35,164 nt of DNA from Sporomusaceae bacterium UBA1887 (GCA_002337925.1 DDHB01000019.1:1-35164); one strand, 5' to 3'; counted from the first letter of the stretch, positions 24,165 to 32,849 are shown. Notes: generated from the letters alone by a model not told the origin. A program made the numbers and translations.

Positions 24165-24199
24165 AGACGCGTACTCCAAAAGAGTACGCGTCTTATTAT
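24165..24199 (+). terminator. Terminator after the thioredoxin gene
   Basis: A perfect 12-bp stem, AGACGCGTACTC (24165-24176) with GAGTACGCGTCT (24182-24193), precedes TATTATTTA. Strong stem, weak T tract. Confidence 0.75.
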
Positions 24200-24223
24200 T
24201 TACTGCGCATATTTACCTGTTCC

Positions 24224-24261
24224 CTTGAATAAAAAATAGCGACAGCTATTTCCTATTCAAG
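24224..24261 (+). promoter_or_regulatory. Leader hairpin before feoB
   Basis: CTTGAAT (24224-24230) pairs with ATTCAAG (24255-24261) and AATAGC (24235-24240) with GCTATT (24245-24250) around GACA. The stem ends 1 base before the TGGAGG ribosome binding site of feoB, so it could influence initiation or mRNA decay. It does not match a Fur box or a known riboswitch. Confidence 0.5.
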
Positions 24262-24271
24262 TGGAGGATGT

Positions 24272-26209
24272 ATGAAACAAAAATTGCCTAAAGTTGTACT
24301 GATAGGTGCTCCCAATGTAGGGAAAAGCGTTATTTTTAATTATTTGACTGGAGCATATGTCGTTGTTTCTAACTATCCCGGAACGACGGTCGATGTTGCC
24401 AGGGGACAGGCAAAAATAAATGGGAAAGTATATGAAGTCATTGATACTCCAGGAATTTACTCCTTAAGTGCCGTTACGGATGAAGAGCGGGTCACATTGG
24501 AATTGCTGCGCAAAGAAAAGCCAGATTTGGTTATTCATATTATAGATGCGAAAAACATTAGGCGCATGCTTGCAACAACATTACAGCTCATGGATGGAGG
24601 TTTCCCCTTGCTGCTTATTTTAAATATAATGGATGAAGCCGAGCAGTATGGAATCCATATCCAGGTCAATCAACTCTCTGAATTGCTGGGACTGCCTGTT
24701 GTGGCAGCTTCGGCAGCGGCCAACAAAGGGATGAAAAGCTTAATACGAGCAATCGGCGTCGCGTCGCGGGAAGCGCCTGAGCCTATTTTTTTTTCCGAGC
24801 AAACAGAGAAAGCAATTCATGATATTAGTAAACAATTAACCGTTGGCTGCGGGTTTAATAAAAGGCTTACTGCCTTGCTGGTATTACAAGGAGACCGTGT
24901 TGCTGAGCACATGCTTTCTCTGGAACGGCATGCGCAAGATATCCGTCAGTACCGGGATAGTTTCGCAGAACAAAGCGGGAAAAATCCGGCCTTGCTTATC
25001 GCTTTGGAACGGCAAGGTCTTATCGATAAGGTAGTGCAGTTGACCGTTACGTATGGAAAAGGCCAAAAAAGGTGGAGGTCAGAGCTGCTGGACCGGATTA
25101 CATGCCAGCCTTTGACGGGACTGCCTCTGTTATGTATCGTACTGTATTTTGGTTTATACCAGTTTGTCGGGCTTTTTGGTGCAGGTGTATTGGTTGACTA
25201 TCTGAATAATACTCTTTTTCTACAAATGATTATACCAATAGTAGAAGCTGCGGTAGAACAATACATTCCGTCAGAGTGGCTTCAATCCTTTATCATCGGC
25301 GAATATGGTCTTTTCTCACTTGGTATACGATATGCCATTGCTATTATTCTGCCAATTGTGGGAACTTTTTTTGTTGCATTTGCACTTTTAGAGGATTGTG
25401 GATACTTACCTCGCCTTGCTATGCTTGTTGATCGATTTTTCAAAGCCCTGGGGCTGAATGGCCGCGCTGTTATTCCGATTGCACTTGGCTTTGGCTGTGG
25501 AACGATGGCAGTTATGGTGACTCGTACGTTGGAAACCAGGCGCGAAAGAGTGATCGCTACATTTTTGCTTTCCTTGACGATTCCCTGTTCTGCTCAATTG
25601 GGAGTAGTCTTATCTTTGCTGGCACATAACGAAAGGGCATTAGGTATCTGGCTTGGTTATATAGTATTGATTTTTGCTTTTTCCGGCTGGCTAAGTGCCA
25701 AACTTACCGGCAGCGGCGGCAGTGCTTTTTATATGGAGCTTCCACCACTGAGGGTTCCGGCAGTAGCGAACGTTATGAAAAAAGCATATTCGCGCATGCT
25801 TTGGTATTTTGCTGAAATTCTGCCTATCTTCATTCTCACAAGTTCCTTGCTGTGGATAGGGGATAAGAGCGGAGTGCTCGTACAATTAATTGCGCAGATA
25901 GAGCCTGTAATGAAGTTGATCGGCTTGCCGAGTGAGGCAGCGGAAGCGTTTCTACTGGGTTTTTTCCGTCGTGATTATGGAGCGGCAGGATTGTATGATA
26001 TGGTGTCTGCCGGTCAGCTGACTGATCAGCAATTAGTGGTGGCGGCAGTGACGCTTACCCTTTTTATGCCTTGCGTAGCTCAGTTTGCTGTCATGATCAA
26101 GGAAAGAGGCTTAGCGACTGCTTTAGTGATGAGCGGGATGATCGCCGTTACTGCTATTGCTTCTGGCTGGCTGGTGAACCAGGGGGTGATGCGGCTGTGG
26201 ACCATGTAG
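24272..26209 (+). CDS. feoB: FeoB-type ferrous iron transporter, divergent
   Basis: A 645-residue GTPase-coupled membrane transporter. The cytosolic G domain has G1 GAPNVGKS (12-19), the G2 region YPGTTV, G3 DTPG and G4 NIMDE. The membrane half has two gate regions. The motifs that normally read GFGCNVPA and MSCSARLP read GFGCGTMAVM and IPCSAQLGV here: both cysteines are kept but neighbouring residues differ, so it belongs to a divergent FeoB branch whose metal preference is untested. The ATG follows GGAGG at 5 bases. feoA follows with a 13-base overlap. Confidence 0.9.
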   Translation: MKQKLPKVVLIGAPNVGKSVIFNYLTGAYVVVSNYPGTTVDVARGQAKINGKVYEVIDTPGIYSLSAVTDEERVTLELLRKEKPDLVIHIIDAKNIRRMLATTLQLMDGGFPLLLILNIMDEAEQYGIHIQVNQLSELLGLPVVAASAAANKGMKSLIRAIGVASREAPEPIFFSEQTEKAIHDISKQLTVGCGFNKRLTALLVLQGDRVAEHMLSLERHAQDIRQYRDSFAEQSGKNPALLIALERQGLIDKVVQLTVTYGKGQKRWRSELLDRITCQPLTGLPLLCIVLYFGLYQFVGLFGAGVLVDYLNNTLFLQMIIPIVEAAVEQYIPSEWLQSFIIGEYGLFSLGIRYAIAIILPIVGTFFVAFALLEDCGYLPRLAMLVDRFFKALGLNGRAVIPIALGFGCGTMAVMVTRTLETRRERVIATFLLSLTIPCSAQLGVVLSLLAHNERALGIWLGYIVLIFAFSGWLSAKLTGSGGSAFYMELPPLRVPAVANVMKKAYSRMLWYFAEILPIFILTSSLLWIGDKSGVLVQLIAQIEPVMKLIGLPSEAAEAFLLGFFRRDYGAAGLYDMVSAGQLTDQQLVVAAVTLTLFMPCVAQFAVMIKERGLATALVMSGMIAVTAIASGWLVNQGVMRLWTM

Positions 26210-26436
26210 TTCCGCTTACGCAGCTAAAAAAAGGAGATAAGGCTTTGATCTTTTGCTTTGATCCCTATATTGCCGTGCACTTTTCAAAGCTTAGTGCTTT
26301 TGGAATTCTTCCGGATGTAATGGTGAGTGTTATGCAAAGCTCACCAGCTGTTATCCTTAAAATTGACTATACACAAGTTGCACTGGACCGCGTGATTGCT
26401 GCAGGAATTATGGTCATTAACGTCAACAAAAAGTAA
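26197..26436 (+). CDS. feoA: FeoA-domain protein
   Basis: A 79-residue SH3-like FeoA domain (VVPLTQLKKGDKALIFCFDP; FGILPDVMVSVMQSSPAVILKIDYTQVALDRVIAAGIMV). FeoA is a small cytosolic partner needed for FeoB-dependent Fe(II) uptake. GTG 26197 is preferred because AGGGGGTGAT lies 6 bases upstream, inside the end of feoB; upstream codons in this frame are an unrelated feoB shadow. The order feoB-feoA is the reverse of the common feoA-feoB. Confidence 0.85.
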   Translation: MDHVVPLTQLKKGDKALIFCFDPYIAVHFSKLSAFGILPDVMVSVMQSSPAVILKIDYTQVALDRVIAAGIMVINVNKK

Positions 26437-26437
26437 A

Positions 26438-26470
26438 GCATAGTACAGGGGAGGACTCCCTGTGCTATGT
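26438..26470 (+). terminator. Hairpin after feoA, possible terminator
   Basis: A 13-bp stem with two wobble pairs (26438-26450 with 26458-26470) lies directly after the feoA stop. There is no T tract, so termination may be weak or the hairpin may protect the mRNA end. Confidence 0.45.
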
Positions 26471-26561
26471 TGATGGACAAGATATACAACATTTATCACT
26501 GGTAATTTTCTGTCTAGCAATGTAAAATACTAATGGAATAGCTGTAACAATAGGAGCTGGC

Positions 26562-27332
26562 ATGGGGAAAATTGCATTTTCTATAGGTCCCTTTCATGTA
26601 TATTGGTATGGAATGATCCTTGCATTGGCCGTGGTGGCCGCAATTGTAAGTGGGATATTTCAAGCCCGGCTGCGTAAGCAATCACCGGAAAAAATACTGG
26701 ATATTGCTTTATTCGGGGTGCCTATTGCTATTATTTGCGCGCGAGGGCATTATATAATGACGAACTGGGTCTTATACGCCGAACAACCGGGGGAGATGGT
26801 GTCTTTATGGCATGGCGGGTTATCTTTTACAGGAGCGGCCTTTGGGCTGCTGCTTACAATTGTTTTATATAGCAAGTGGAAGAATTTAAATCTGTGGTGT
26901 TGGGCGGATATACTTACTCCCGGGTTAGCATTAGCTCAGGCTGTTGGCAGCCTCGCGAATTTTATTAACCAGGAAGGATTCGGAGCACCGTCTAACTTGG
27001 CCTGGAGTATCTATATTGATTTTAACTGCCGGCCTGCCGGATATGAGCAATTTGACTTTTTTCAACCACTTTTTCTATATGAATCGCTTAGCTCTTTGGT
27101 TTTTTTTCTGCTGGCCACTGCTCTGGCATTTTACCAGGTCAAATCTGGCAAGGGCAGGACGGGCATTCTATTTTTAGTCTATTTTATTTTTCTGGCATCC
27201 ATACGATTTATATTGGAAGGTCTGGAACTTAATCGTATTTTATTTATTGGACAGTTGACAGCTGACCAAGTGATCAGTGTAATTACCGTTGGTGTTTGCG
27301 CTTATCTGCTGGCAGCTAAGATTAAGAAGTAG
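26562..27332 (+). CDS. Prolipoprotein diacylglyceryl transferase homologue with altered active-site motif
   Basis: A 256-residue Lgt-family membrane protein with about seven membrane segments. Lgt moves diacylglyceryl from phosphatidylglycerol to the lipobox Cys of prolipoproteins. HGGLSFTGAAFG keeps the conserved His84. The signature normally reading G-R-x-G-N-F-I-N is GSLANFINQEGFG here: Ser130 replaces the Arg known to be essential in E. coli (Arg143), and Ala132 replaces Gly; Asn133 is kept. The late Arg (SIRFILEGLELNR) is present. It may be a paralogue with a changed role, with a canonical Lgt elsewhere, or an enzyme that compensates. The YbaK-type gene follows after 12 bases. Confidence 0.88.
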   Translation: MGKIAFSIGPFHVYWYGMILALAVVAAIVSGIFQARLRKQSPEKILDIALFGVPIAIICARGHYIMTNWVLYAEQPGEMVSLWHGGLSFTGAAFGLLLTIVLYSKWKNLNLWCWADILTPGLALAQAVGSLANFINQEGFGAPSNLAWSIYIDFNCRPAGYEQFDFFQPLFLYESLSSLVFFLLATALAFYQVKSGKGRTGILFLVYFIFLASIRFILEGLELNRILFIGQLTADQVISVITVGVCAYLLAAKIKK

Positions 27333-27344
27333 GAGTGGAACTGT

Positions 27345-27803
27345 ATGCCTTTGCAGCGTGTTAGACAATATATTGAGCAGTATGATGATTTAAAAATCGT
27401 TTTATTCGATGACAGTACGCATACGGCTGAATTAGCAGCTCAAACACTTGGGGTGACAGTAGGACAAATTGCCAAGACACTTGTGTTTATGGCTGATGAT
27501 AATGCCATTGTAATGGTGACCTGCGGTGATAAAAAAGTGAATACCAGACACTTGGCGAAGGCGGTTGGCTGTAAGAAAATTAAATTTGCTGACGGTTTGA
27601 CGGTTGAAGCTGTAACCGGCTTTACCCCGGGTGGAGTTTCGCCAGTCGGTCTGCTGCAAAAACTGCCTGTTTATTTAGATCAGAGCCTATACGCATATGA
27701 CATCGTTTATGCTGCCGCAGGTACGGCAAACTCTGCGCTGCCGATTAGACCGGTACGTTTAAAGCAAATTACCGGTGCACAAATCATTGATGTTTGCAAA
27801 TAG
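27345..27803 (+). CDS. YbaK/EbsC-type aminoacyl-tRNA deacylase
   Basis: A 152-residue YbaK/ProX domain. These proteins hydrolyse mischarged tRNAs such as Cys- or Ala-tRNA-Pro. Typical elements: QIAKTLVFMADD with the conserved Lys of KTL, DKKVNTRHLAKAVGCKKIKFA, and the GGVSPVGL loop that shapes the active site, then PVYLDQSLYAYDIVYAAAGT. The exact substrate cannot be read off. It is the second gene after the lgt homologue; an AGGAG site precedes the ATG. Confidence 0.9.
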   Translation: MPLQRVRQYIEQYDDLKIVLFDDSTHTAELAAQTLGVTVGQIAKTLVFMADDNAIVMVTCGDKKVNTRHLAKAVGCKKIKFADGLTVEAVTGFTPGGVSPVGLLQKLPVYLDQSLYAYDIVYAAAGTANSALPIRPVRLKQITGAQIIDVCK

Positions 27804-27844
27804 TTTTTGTATAAAGCTATAGTTGGAATGGAAGGAGAACTGAA

Positions 27845-28669
27845 ATGAAAACTGTTTACCGGCGACTAGCGATTTTTGTCTGCTTACTGGCTATGCTTGG
27901 TATGATCGCCGTTTCCGTAGCGGGTACAGAGGCAGGAGTCGTTTCGGGAAGAATGAATGCATCAGCTAATGCTTTAGCTGATGTTCCAATACTCAATTAT
28001 CATAAGATTGATTATTTACAGCATGCCTTATCCTTATCGCCGGAGGAGTTTGATAAGCAAATGGCTTATCTTGCAGATAACGGTTATCATACAGTCAGTC
28101 CTGATCAATTAATGGCATATCTGAATCATGGCAAACGTCTGCCGGATAAGCCGGTTGTGATTACCTTTGATGACGGTTATTTGGATAATTACACGCATGC
28201 CTATCCTATTTTAAAAAAATATGGCTTTACTGCTACTATTTTTGTGGTTACCGGACTAATCGGCACAGATGAACGATTTATGACCTGGGATCACGTTCGT
28301 CAGCTGCAGCACGAGGGCTTTGTATTCGGCTCCCATACGGTTAATCATGTTGCTTTGGACCAAGTAAGCTTGGAACAGGCTAAAATTGAGTTAATCGAAT
28401 CGCGGCGGGTGATCAAAGAACAAACCGGGCAAGCGGCACGATATTTCGCCTATCCTACCGGTGCCTATAACCTTCAAATTGAAGAACTGGTGCAGCAGGC
28501 CGGCTACCGGGCGGCATTTACAATTCGCTATGGTCTAGCCGGACCGGAGAGCGATCCCTTTGCAATGGAGAGGATTCCATTGTTTAAAAGTGAGCAATCT
28601 TTTCGCAGTTTCTTAATTCGCCTGAACGGTGCGCCTGTCATCGAACGGCTTGGATTAATTCGTAATTAG
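27845..28669 (+). CDS. Exported polysaccharide deacetylase (NodB domain)
   Basis: 274 residues. An N-terminal signal peptide or anchor (LAIFVCLLAMLGMIAVSVAG) is followed by a NodB domain. The catalytic base/metal Asp pair is in VVITFDDGYLDNYTHAYPIL, the metal-binding His pair in FGSHTVNHVAL, and the later motif in YFAYPTGAYN. It probably removes N-acetyl groups from peptidoglycan or another surface glycan. AAGGAG lies 6 bases before the ATG. It is separated from the dcw cluster by a terminator and the MraZ boxes. Confidence 0.9.
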   Translation: MKTVYRRLAIFVCLLAMLGMIAVSVAGTEAGVVSGRMNASANALADVPILNYHKIDYLQHALSLSPEEFDKQMAYLADNGYHTVSPDQLMAYLNHGKRLPDKPVVITFDDGYLDNYTHAYPILKKYGFTATIFVVTGLIGTDERFMTWDHVRQLQHEGFVFGSHTVNHVALDQVSLEQAKIELIESRRVIKEQTGQAARYFAYPTGAYNLQIEELVQQAGYRAAFTIRYGLAGPESDPFAMERIPLFKSEQSFRSFLIRLNGAPVIERLGLIRN

Positions 28670-28707
28670 GGTTCTATAGGAGAATGGTCCTATAATTTTG
28701 GTTCTAA

Positions 28708-28763
28708 AATCCTTATTTCAAAATTTTTGAAAATTCTTCAAGCAAAATTGAAGGATTTTTTTT
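28708..28763 (+). terminator. Terminator upstream of the dcw cluster
   Basis: CTTCAA-GCAAAA-TTGAAG (28736-28753) forms a hairpin followed by GATTTTTTTT. A larger fold pairs ATCCTT (28709-28714) with AAGGAT (28752-28757). It ends transcripts from the deacetylase gene. Confidence 0.75.
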
Positions 28764-28784
28764 ATTTTCCCAGAATTTACAATA

Positions 28785-28811
28785 AAAGTGGTGAAAAGTG
28801 GTGTAAAGTGG
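28785..28811 (+). promoter_or_regulatory. Three MraZ boxes
   Basis: AAAGTGG occurs at 28785-28791, 28795-28801 and 28805-28811, a 10-base period on one face of the helix. This matches the repeated box bound by MraZ upstream of its own operon in other Firmicutes and Mollicutes. The last copy ends 29 bases before the mraZ start, so autorepression of the dcw cluster is expected. Confidence 0.85.
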
Positions 28812-28840
28812 TAGTTGTTTAATGAGGGTGGTGATGAGAC

Positions 28841-29272
28841 GTGTTGATGGGCGAATATCTGCATACGATAGATGCCAAAGGCCGTCTTATCCTGCCGGCT
28901 AAATTCAGAGAAGAATTAGGGGAATTGTTTATTGTCACCAAGGGCTTAGATAATTGCCTGTTTGTATATGCAAAAGAAGAGTGGGCTATCCTAGAAGGAA
29001 AGCTTAAGCAGCTTCCACTGGCTAAGCCGGAAGCCCGTGCTTTTGTGCGGTTTTTCTTTGCTGGTGCGGCTGAAGTGGAATGTGATAAGCAGGGGCGGGT
29101 ATTATTGCCTACTAATTTGCGGGATTATGCCCAAGTCGAAAAAGATGTAGTCATTCTAGGTGTTTCCAACCGCGTGGAAATATGGAGTAAGTCTGTTTGG
29201 GATAGTTATAATGAACAAATTAGTCCAACGGTTGCCAGCATAGCAGAAAGTCTGGTTGATCTTGGAATTTAA
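28841..29272 (+). CDS. mraZ: MraZ transcriptional regulator
   Basis: 143 residues, the standard length, with two SpoVT/AbrB-like repeats: GEYLHTIDAKGRLILPAKFRE and VECDKQGRVLLPTNLRDYA, each holding the conserved D-x-x-G-R. MraZ binds its tandem boxes as a ring oligomer and represses the dcw cluster. GTG 28841 follows GGTGGTGATGAGAC; the two next codons are TTG and ATG, so the exact start could be two codons later. First gene of the cluster. Confidence 0.97.
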   Translation: MLMGEYLHTIDAKGRLILPAKFREELGELFIVTKGLDNCLFVYAKEEWAILEGKLKQLPLAKPEARAFVRFFFAGAAEVECDKQGRVLLPTNLRDYAQVEKDVVILGVSNRVEIWSKSVWDSYNEQISPTVASIAESLVDLGI

Positions 29273-29285
29273 TGGAGTGAAAAAG

Positions 29286-30218
29286 GTGGAATTTCAACAT
29301 ACCAGTGTTTTACTGGAAGAGAGTGTCGATGCTCTTATAACAGATGCTGCAGGAGTTTACATAGACTGTACGTTGGGCGGAGCCGGACATTCAACTGCTA
29401 TTGCTGCCCGTTTGTCTCCGGCAGGTCATCTTATCAGTATTGACCAGGATCCAGTGGCGATTGCCACTGGGAAGGAGCGCCTTAAGCAAGCGGCTTGTGC
29501 AGTAACAGTTGTACATGATAACTTTCGCAACTTAGGAGCTATTTTGGACTCACTGGATATTGAACAGGTAGATGGCATATTATTTGATCTGGGAGTTTCG
29601 TCGTATCAGCTTGATACAGCGGAACGGGGGTTCTCTTATATGCAGGATGCTCCACTTGATATGAGAATGGACCCACGGCAGGAGTTATCGGCCTATCAGG
29701 TAGTTAATGAATATACGGAGCAGCAATTAGCTAAAGTAATTATTGATTATGGTGAAGAACGATGGGCACGACGCATTGTCCAGTTTATTTGTAAAGCCAG
29801 AGCTGTTAAGCCACTAGAAACAACAGGACAGCTTGTCGATGTGATCAAGCAGGCAATTCCTGCCGCGGCGCGCAGAGAAGGACCGCACCCCGCAAAACGG
29901 ACTTTTCAGGCATTACGAATTGAAGTAAACAATGAACTTGGTATTTTACGCAGCACATTTGAAACTGCCGCTAAAAGACTGCGGACAGGCGGCAGATTAT
30001 GTATAATAACCTTCCATTCACTTGAAGACAGAATCGCTAAGCAAACCTTACAGGAATTAGCAAAAAAATGCATTTGCCCGCCTCAATTGCCGATATGCGT
30101 ATGCCAGACCAAACCGACTCTTAAAATGATGGGCAAACCTGTACCGCCGTCAGAAGAAGAAGTCGAAGGCAACCCACGTGCCCGCAGTGCTAAACTGCGT
30201 GTGGCCTTGCGAGTATAA
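29286..30218 (+). CDS. rsmH: 16S rRNA (cytosine-1402-N4) methyltransferase RsmH
   Basis: About 310 residues. The SAM-binding motif DCTLGGAGHSTAIAA, the FDLGVSSYQLD motif with RGFSYMQDAPLDMRMD, and ITFHSLEDRI near the C-terminus are all typical of RsmH (MraW). It methylates N4 of C1402 in 16S rRNA. GTG 29286 is preferred because TGGAGTG lies 8 bases upstream; earlier in-frame codons overlap the end of mraZ. Second gene of the dcw cluster, 13 bases after mraZ. Confidence 0.96.
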   Translation: MEFQHTSVLLEESVDALITDAAGVYIDCTLGGAGHSTAIAARLSPAGHLISIDQDPVAIATGKERLKQAACAVTVVHDNFRNLGAILDSLDIEQVDGILFDLGVSSYQLDTAERGFSYMQDAPLDMRMDPRQELSAYQVVNEYTEQQLAKVIIDYGEERWARRIVQFICKARAVKPLETTGQLVDVIKQAIPAAARREGPHPAKRTFQALRIEVNNELGILRSTFETAAKRLRTGGRLCIITFHSLEDRIAKQTLQELAKKCICPPQLPICVCQTKPTLKMMGKPVPPSEEEVEGNPRARSAKLRVALRV

Positions 30219-30259
30219 ATTGACATGAATTGTTCTAATTTCCGGGGAGGGAAATAGAT

Positions 30260-30712
30260 ATGTTAGTAAGCAGAAAGCAAGATTGGATGGTCCAGGATGA
30301 GATCGTTGTCCCCTCACTTCCCACCAAGTCCACGCCTAAGGTCAATAAAAATCTGCGCAGTAAATGTCTTATTCTGGCGGCGACGCTTGCAGTTATGGCA
30401 ATGGCGGTCACTTTGCAAAGTGAATATATTGTCCGCTCAGGCTATAACCTCGTTCAATTAAAGGCACAGGCAGCGAAACTGGAAAAAGAGAATGAACTAC
30501 TTCGCCTGGACATTGCCAAATTGAAGTCGCCACAACGTATACAACAAATCGCTACCAGTCAGTTAGGTATGGTTATGCCCCAGACAGTGCTATATGCCAG
30601 CAGTATTGGACAAAGCTCTCCCGAAGTTGCAAGCGGACAGAGCAAGACAATTACTGATAAGGTAGTTGGCATTTTTAAGGCGGGGACAGCGGAGGCAAGT
30701 AAGGGGCGCTAA
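30260..30712 (+). CDS. ftsL: Cell division protein FtsL-like
   Basis: A 150-residue bitopic protein: cytosolic N-terminus of ~35 residues, one membrane helix (CLILAATLAVMAMAVTL), then a leucine-rich coiled coil (LKAQAAKLEKENELLRLDIA) and the segment RIQQIATSQLGMVMP, usual for FtsL/DivIC-type proteins. FtsL recruits and activates the septal synthase with DivIB/FtsQ and DivIC. Sequence conservation in this family is low; position between rsmH and the PBP gene is the main support. GGGAGG precedes the ATG. Confidence 0.88.
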   Translation: MLVSRKQDWMVQDEIVVPSLPTKSTPKVNKNLRSKCLILAATLAVMAMAVTLQSEYIVRSGYNLVQLKAQAAKLEKENELLRLDIAKLKSPQRIQQIATSQLGMVMPQTVLYASSIGQSSPEVASGQSKTITDKVVGIFKAGTAEASKGR

Positions 30713-30735
30713 ATTCTCGTGATGGGGGATGAATT

Positions 30736-32820
30736 ATGGCGTCAGCTTCGCATGTTACCATTCGTAAACGAGTGGCAGTTTTTTTCTTAATGGTGACTTT
30801 TGTCATAGTTGGTTTGATTTGTCGTCTTGGGTATCTTCAATTTTATAGGAGTACATGGTTAGCCGAAAATGCAACTGACCAGCGGGTACGAGAAATTCCC
30901 GTCGAAGCAAAGCGCGGGATCATTTACGATCGGCTCGGGCGCGAATTAGCCATTAGCGTCAGTGCCGAGTCGGTGTATGCAATACCGGCTGAAATACGCA
31001 ATCCTGAAGAAACAGCAGCCAAGTTGGCTGCTATTTTGGCGTTAGACCCTAATAATCTGGCTGTTAAGTTGAAGAAAAGGCAAGCCTTTACTTGGGTTAA
31101 ACGAAAACTTGATGCTGAAACGGCACGACAGGTGAAGGTCCTGAATCTTCCTGGAATTGGGCTTACACAAGAAAGTCAGCGCCATTATCCACAGGATAAT
31201 CTGGCTGCCCATATTCTTGGCTTTACTGGTGTAGACAGCCAAGGTCTTGATGGTGTGGAGATGACATTTGACAGCTATCTTCGCGGCCGTTCGGGAAGTA
31301 TTGTTGTCGAATATGACGCACGAGGCCGTGAAATACCTCATGCTAATCACCGCTATGTACCACCTGTAGATGGCCAGAATATTTATTTAACAATTGATTT
31401 GGTTATCCAGCAAATAATCGAGCGTGAACTGGATCGAATCATGAAAGAAACGCAGGCACGAGCCGCTACGATCATTATTATGCAGCCCCAAACGGGGGAA
31501 ATTCTTGCCTTGGCGAACAAACCGGATTATAATCCCAATCGCTTTGCCGAATTTGCTCCTAAATTGTGGCGCAATAATGCCGTTTCCAATGCTTATGAGC
31601 CAGGATCAACTTTTAAAATTATTACAACGGCAGCAGCTTTAGGCGAAAGGGTCGTAAAATTAGAGGACCGCTTTTTTGATCCCGGATCAATTGAAGTTCA
31701 GGGGAGAAATATTCACTGCTGGAAGCATGGCGGACATGGCAGCCAAAGCTTCGTGGAAGTGGTGCAAAATTCCTGTAATGTGGGATTTGTTACCGTTGGC
31801 TTACGCTTGGGAACCGATCCTTTTTATCAGTATATTGATAAGTTTGGTTTTGGTAAGCATACCGGTATTGATTTGCCCGGTGAGGCTAAGGGAATCATGA
31901 TTGACAAAGCAAAGGTTAAGCCAATTAATATCGCCACAATGTCGATCGGGCAAAGTATTGCTGTAACACCTATTCAACTCGTTAACGCCGTTTCTGCTGT
32001 AGCAAATGACGGCAAACTGAATAGGCCGCAAATTGTTAGAGAAGTAAAAGATAAAAATGGTCAATTGATCCGCGAATTTCAGCCCGATGTGGTTCGGCAG
32101 GTGCTGGAAGAGGCTGTAGCTAAACAAGAAAAAGGAGTTTTGGAAAAAGTTGTTGAAGAAGGATCTGGAAAGGGTGCTGCAGTAGAAGGCTATCGGGTGG
32201 CGGGTAAAACCGGCACGGCGCAGAAGGTAGGCGCTGGTGGTTATCTGCCTGACAAATATGTGGCTTCCTTTGTAGGCTTTGCTCCTGCCGATAATCCGCA
32301 AGTCGCCATGCTGGTAATTATTGATGAACCGGTTGGTCTTTATTATGGCGGTCAAATTGCCGCACCGGTATTTGGAGCCGTCATGAAAGACGTATTACCG
32401 TATATTAAGTTAACACCACAAATTCAAGTGGCTGCAAAAGACGGCAAGGAAATGCATACAGAGGTCCCGCAGGTTATCAATCTGCCTGTGTCAGAAGCCT
32501 CTAAACTGCTGCAAAAGGCAGGACTGACAGTTCGGTTGGAAGAAGCCGGCGAAAGAGTAACTGATCAGATTCCCAAACCAGGCAGCCGTGTGCCAAAAGG
32601 AACCAATGTATTACTTTACACGGATAATTCCCGCTATTTAAGTGGAGAGGTGACTGTGCCTGATTGTCTGGGCTTGTCTCTCACTGATGCGGCAAATGTT
32701 TTAACCGATGTGGGGTTAATGATCAACCCTGCCGGGACCGGCAATACCATAGTGCGCCAAGAGCCGCCGCCGGGCAGCAAAGCAATGCCGGGAGTGTCTA
32801 TCCACGTTTTCTTTGAATAG
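30736..32820 (+). CDS. Class B penicillin-binding protein with PASTA domains, SpoVD/FtsI type
   Basis: 694 residues: a short cytosolic segment, one membrane helix (RVAVFFLMVTFVIVGLICRL), a pedestal/dimerisation domain with RGIIYDRLGRELA, then the transpeptidase domain with S291-T-F-K294, S346-C-N348 and K491-T-G. Two C-terminal PASTA domains follow (VPQVINLPVSEASKLLQKAG and VPDCLGLSLTDAANVLTDVG). It builds septal or spore-cortex peptidoglycan. Only one PBP gene lies here, so it may be the division FtsI/PBP2B or the sporulation SpoVD; the PASTA pair fits either. It starts 23 bases after ftsL. Confidence 0.93.
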   Translation: MASASHVTIRKRVAVFFLMVTFVIVGLICRLGYLQFYRSTWLAENATDQRVREIPVEAKRGIIYDRLGRELAISVSAESVYAIPAEIRNPEETAAKLAAILALDPNNLAVKLKKRQAFTWVKRKLDAETARQVKVLNLPGIGLTQESQRHYPQDNLAAHILGFTGVDSQGLDGVEMTFDSYLRGRSGSIVVEYDARGREIPHANHRYVPPVDGQNIYLTIDLVIQQIIERELDRIMKETQARAATIIIMQPQTGEILALANKPDYNPNRFAEFAPKLWRNNAVSNAYEPGSTFKIITTAAALGERVVKLEDRFFDPGSIEVQGRNIHCWKHGGHGSQSFVEVVQNSCNVGFVTVGLRLGTDPFYQYIDKFGFGKHTGIDLPGEAKGIMIDKAKVKPINIATMSIGQSIAVTPIQLVNAVSAVANDGKLNRPQIVREVKDKNGQLIREFQPDVVRQVLEEAVAKQEKGVLEKVVEEGSGKGAAVEGYRVAGKTGTAQKVGAGGYLPDKYVASFVGFAPADNPQVAMLVIIDEPVGLYYGGQIAAPVFGAVMKDVLPYIKLTPQIQVAAKDGKEMHTEVPQVINLPVSEASKLLQKAGLTVRLEEAGERVTDQIPKPGSRVPKGTNVLLYTDNSRYLSGEVTVPDCLGLSLTDAANVLTDVGLMINPAGTGNTIVRQEPPPGSKAMPGVSIHVFFE

Positions 32821-32822
32821 TA

Positions 32823-32849
32823 AAAGTGGGTTAAAACTGGTAAAAATGG
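32823..32849 (+). promoter_or_regulatory. Degenerate MraZ-box-like triplet before murE
   Basis: AAAGTGG (32823-32829), AAACTGG (32834-32840) and AAAATGG (32843-32849) repeat about every 10 bases, starting 3 bases past the PBP stop codon. The first copy equals the mraZ-promoter box; the other two differ at one base. This could be an internal MraZ site or a relic of a duplicated promoter. Confidence 0.5.

Noticed and set aside
28785..28811. Short regular repeats as a CRISPR array
   Set aside because: A 7-base unit every 10 bases is far too short; it matches MraZ boxes.
31801..32355. 184-codon minus-strand frame inside the PBP gene
   Set aside because: Antisense shadow of the transpeptidase domain with no start signals.
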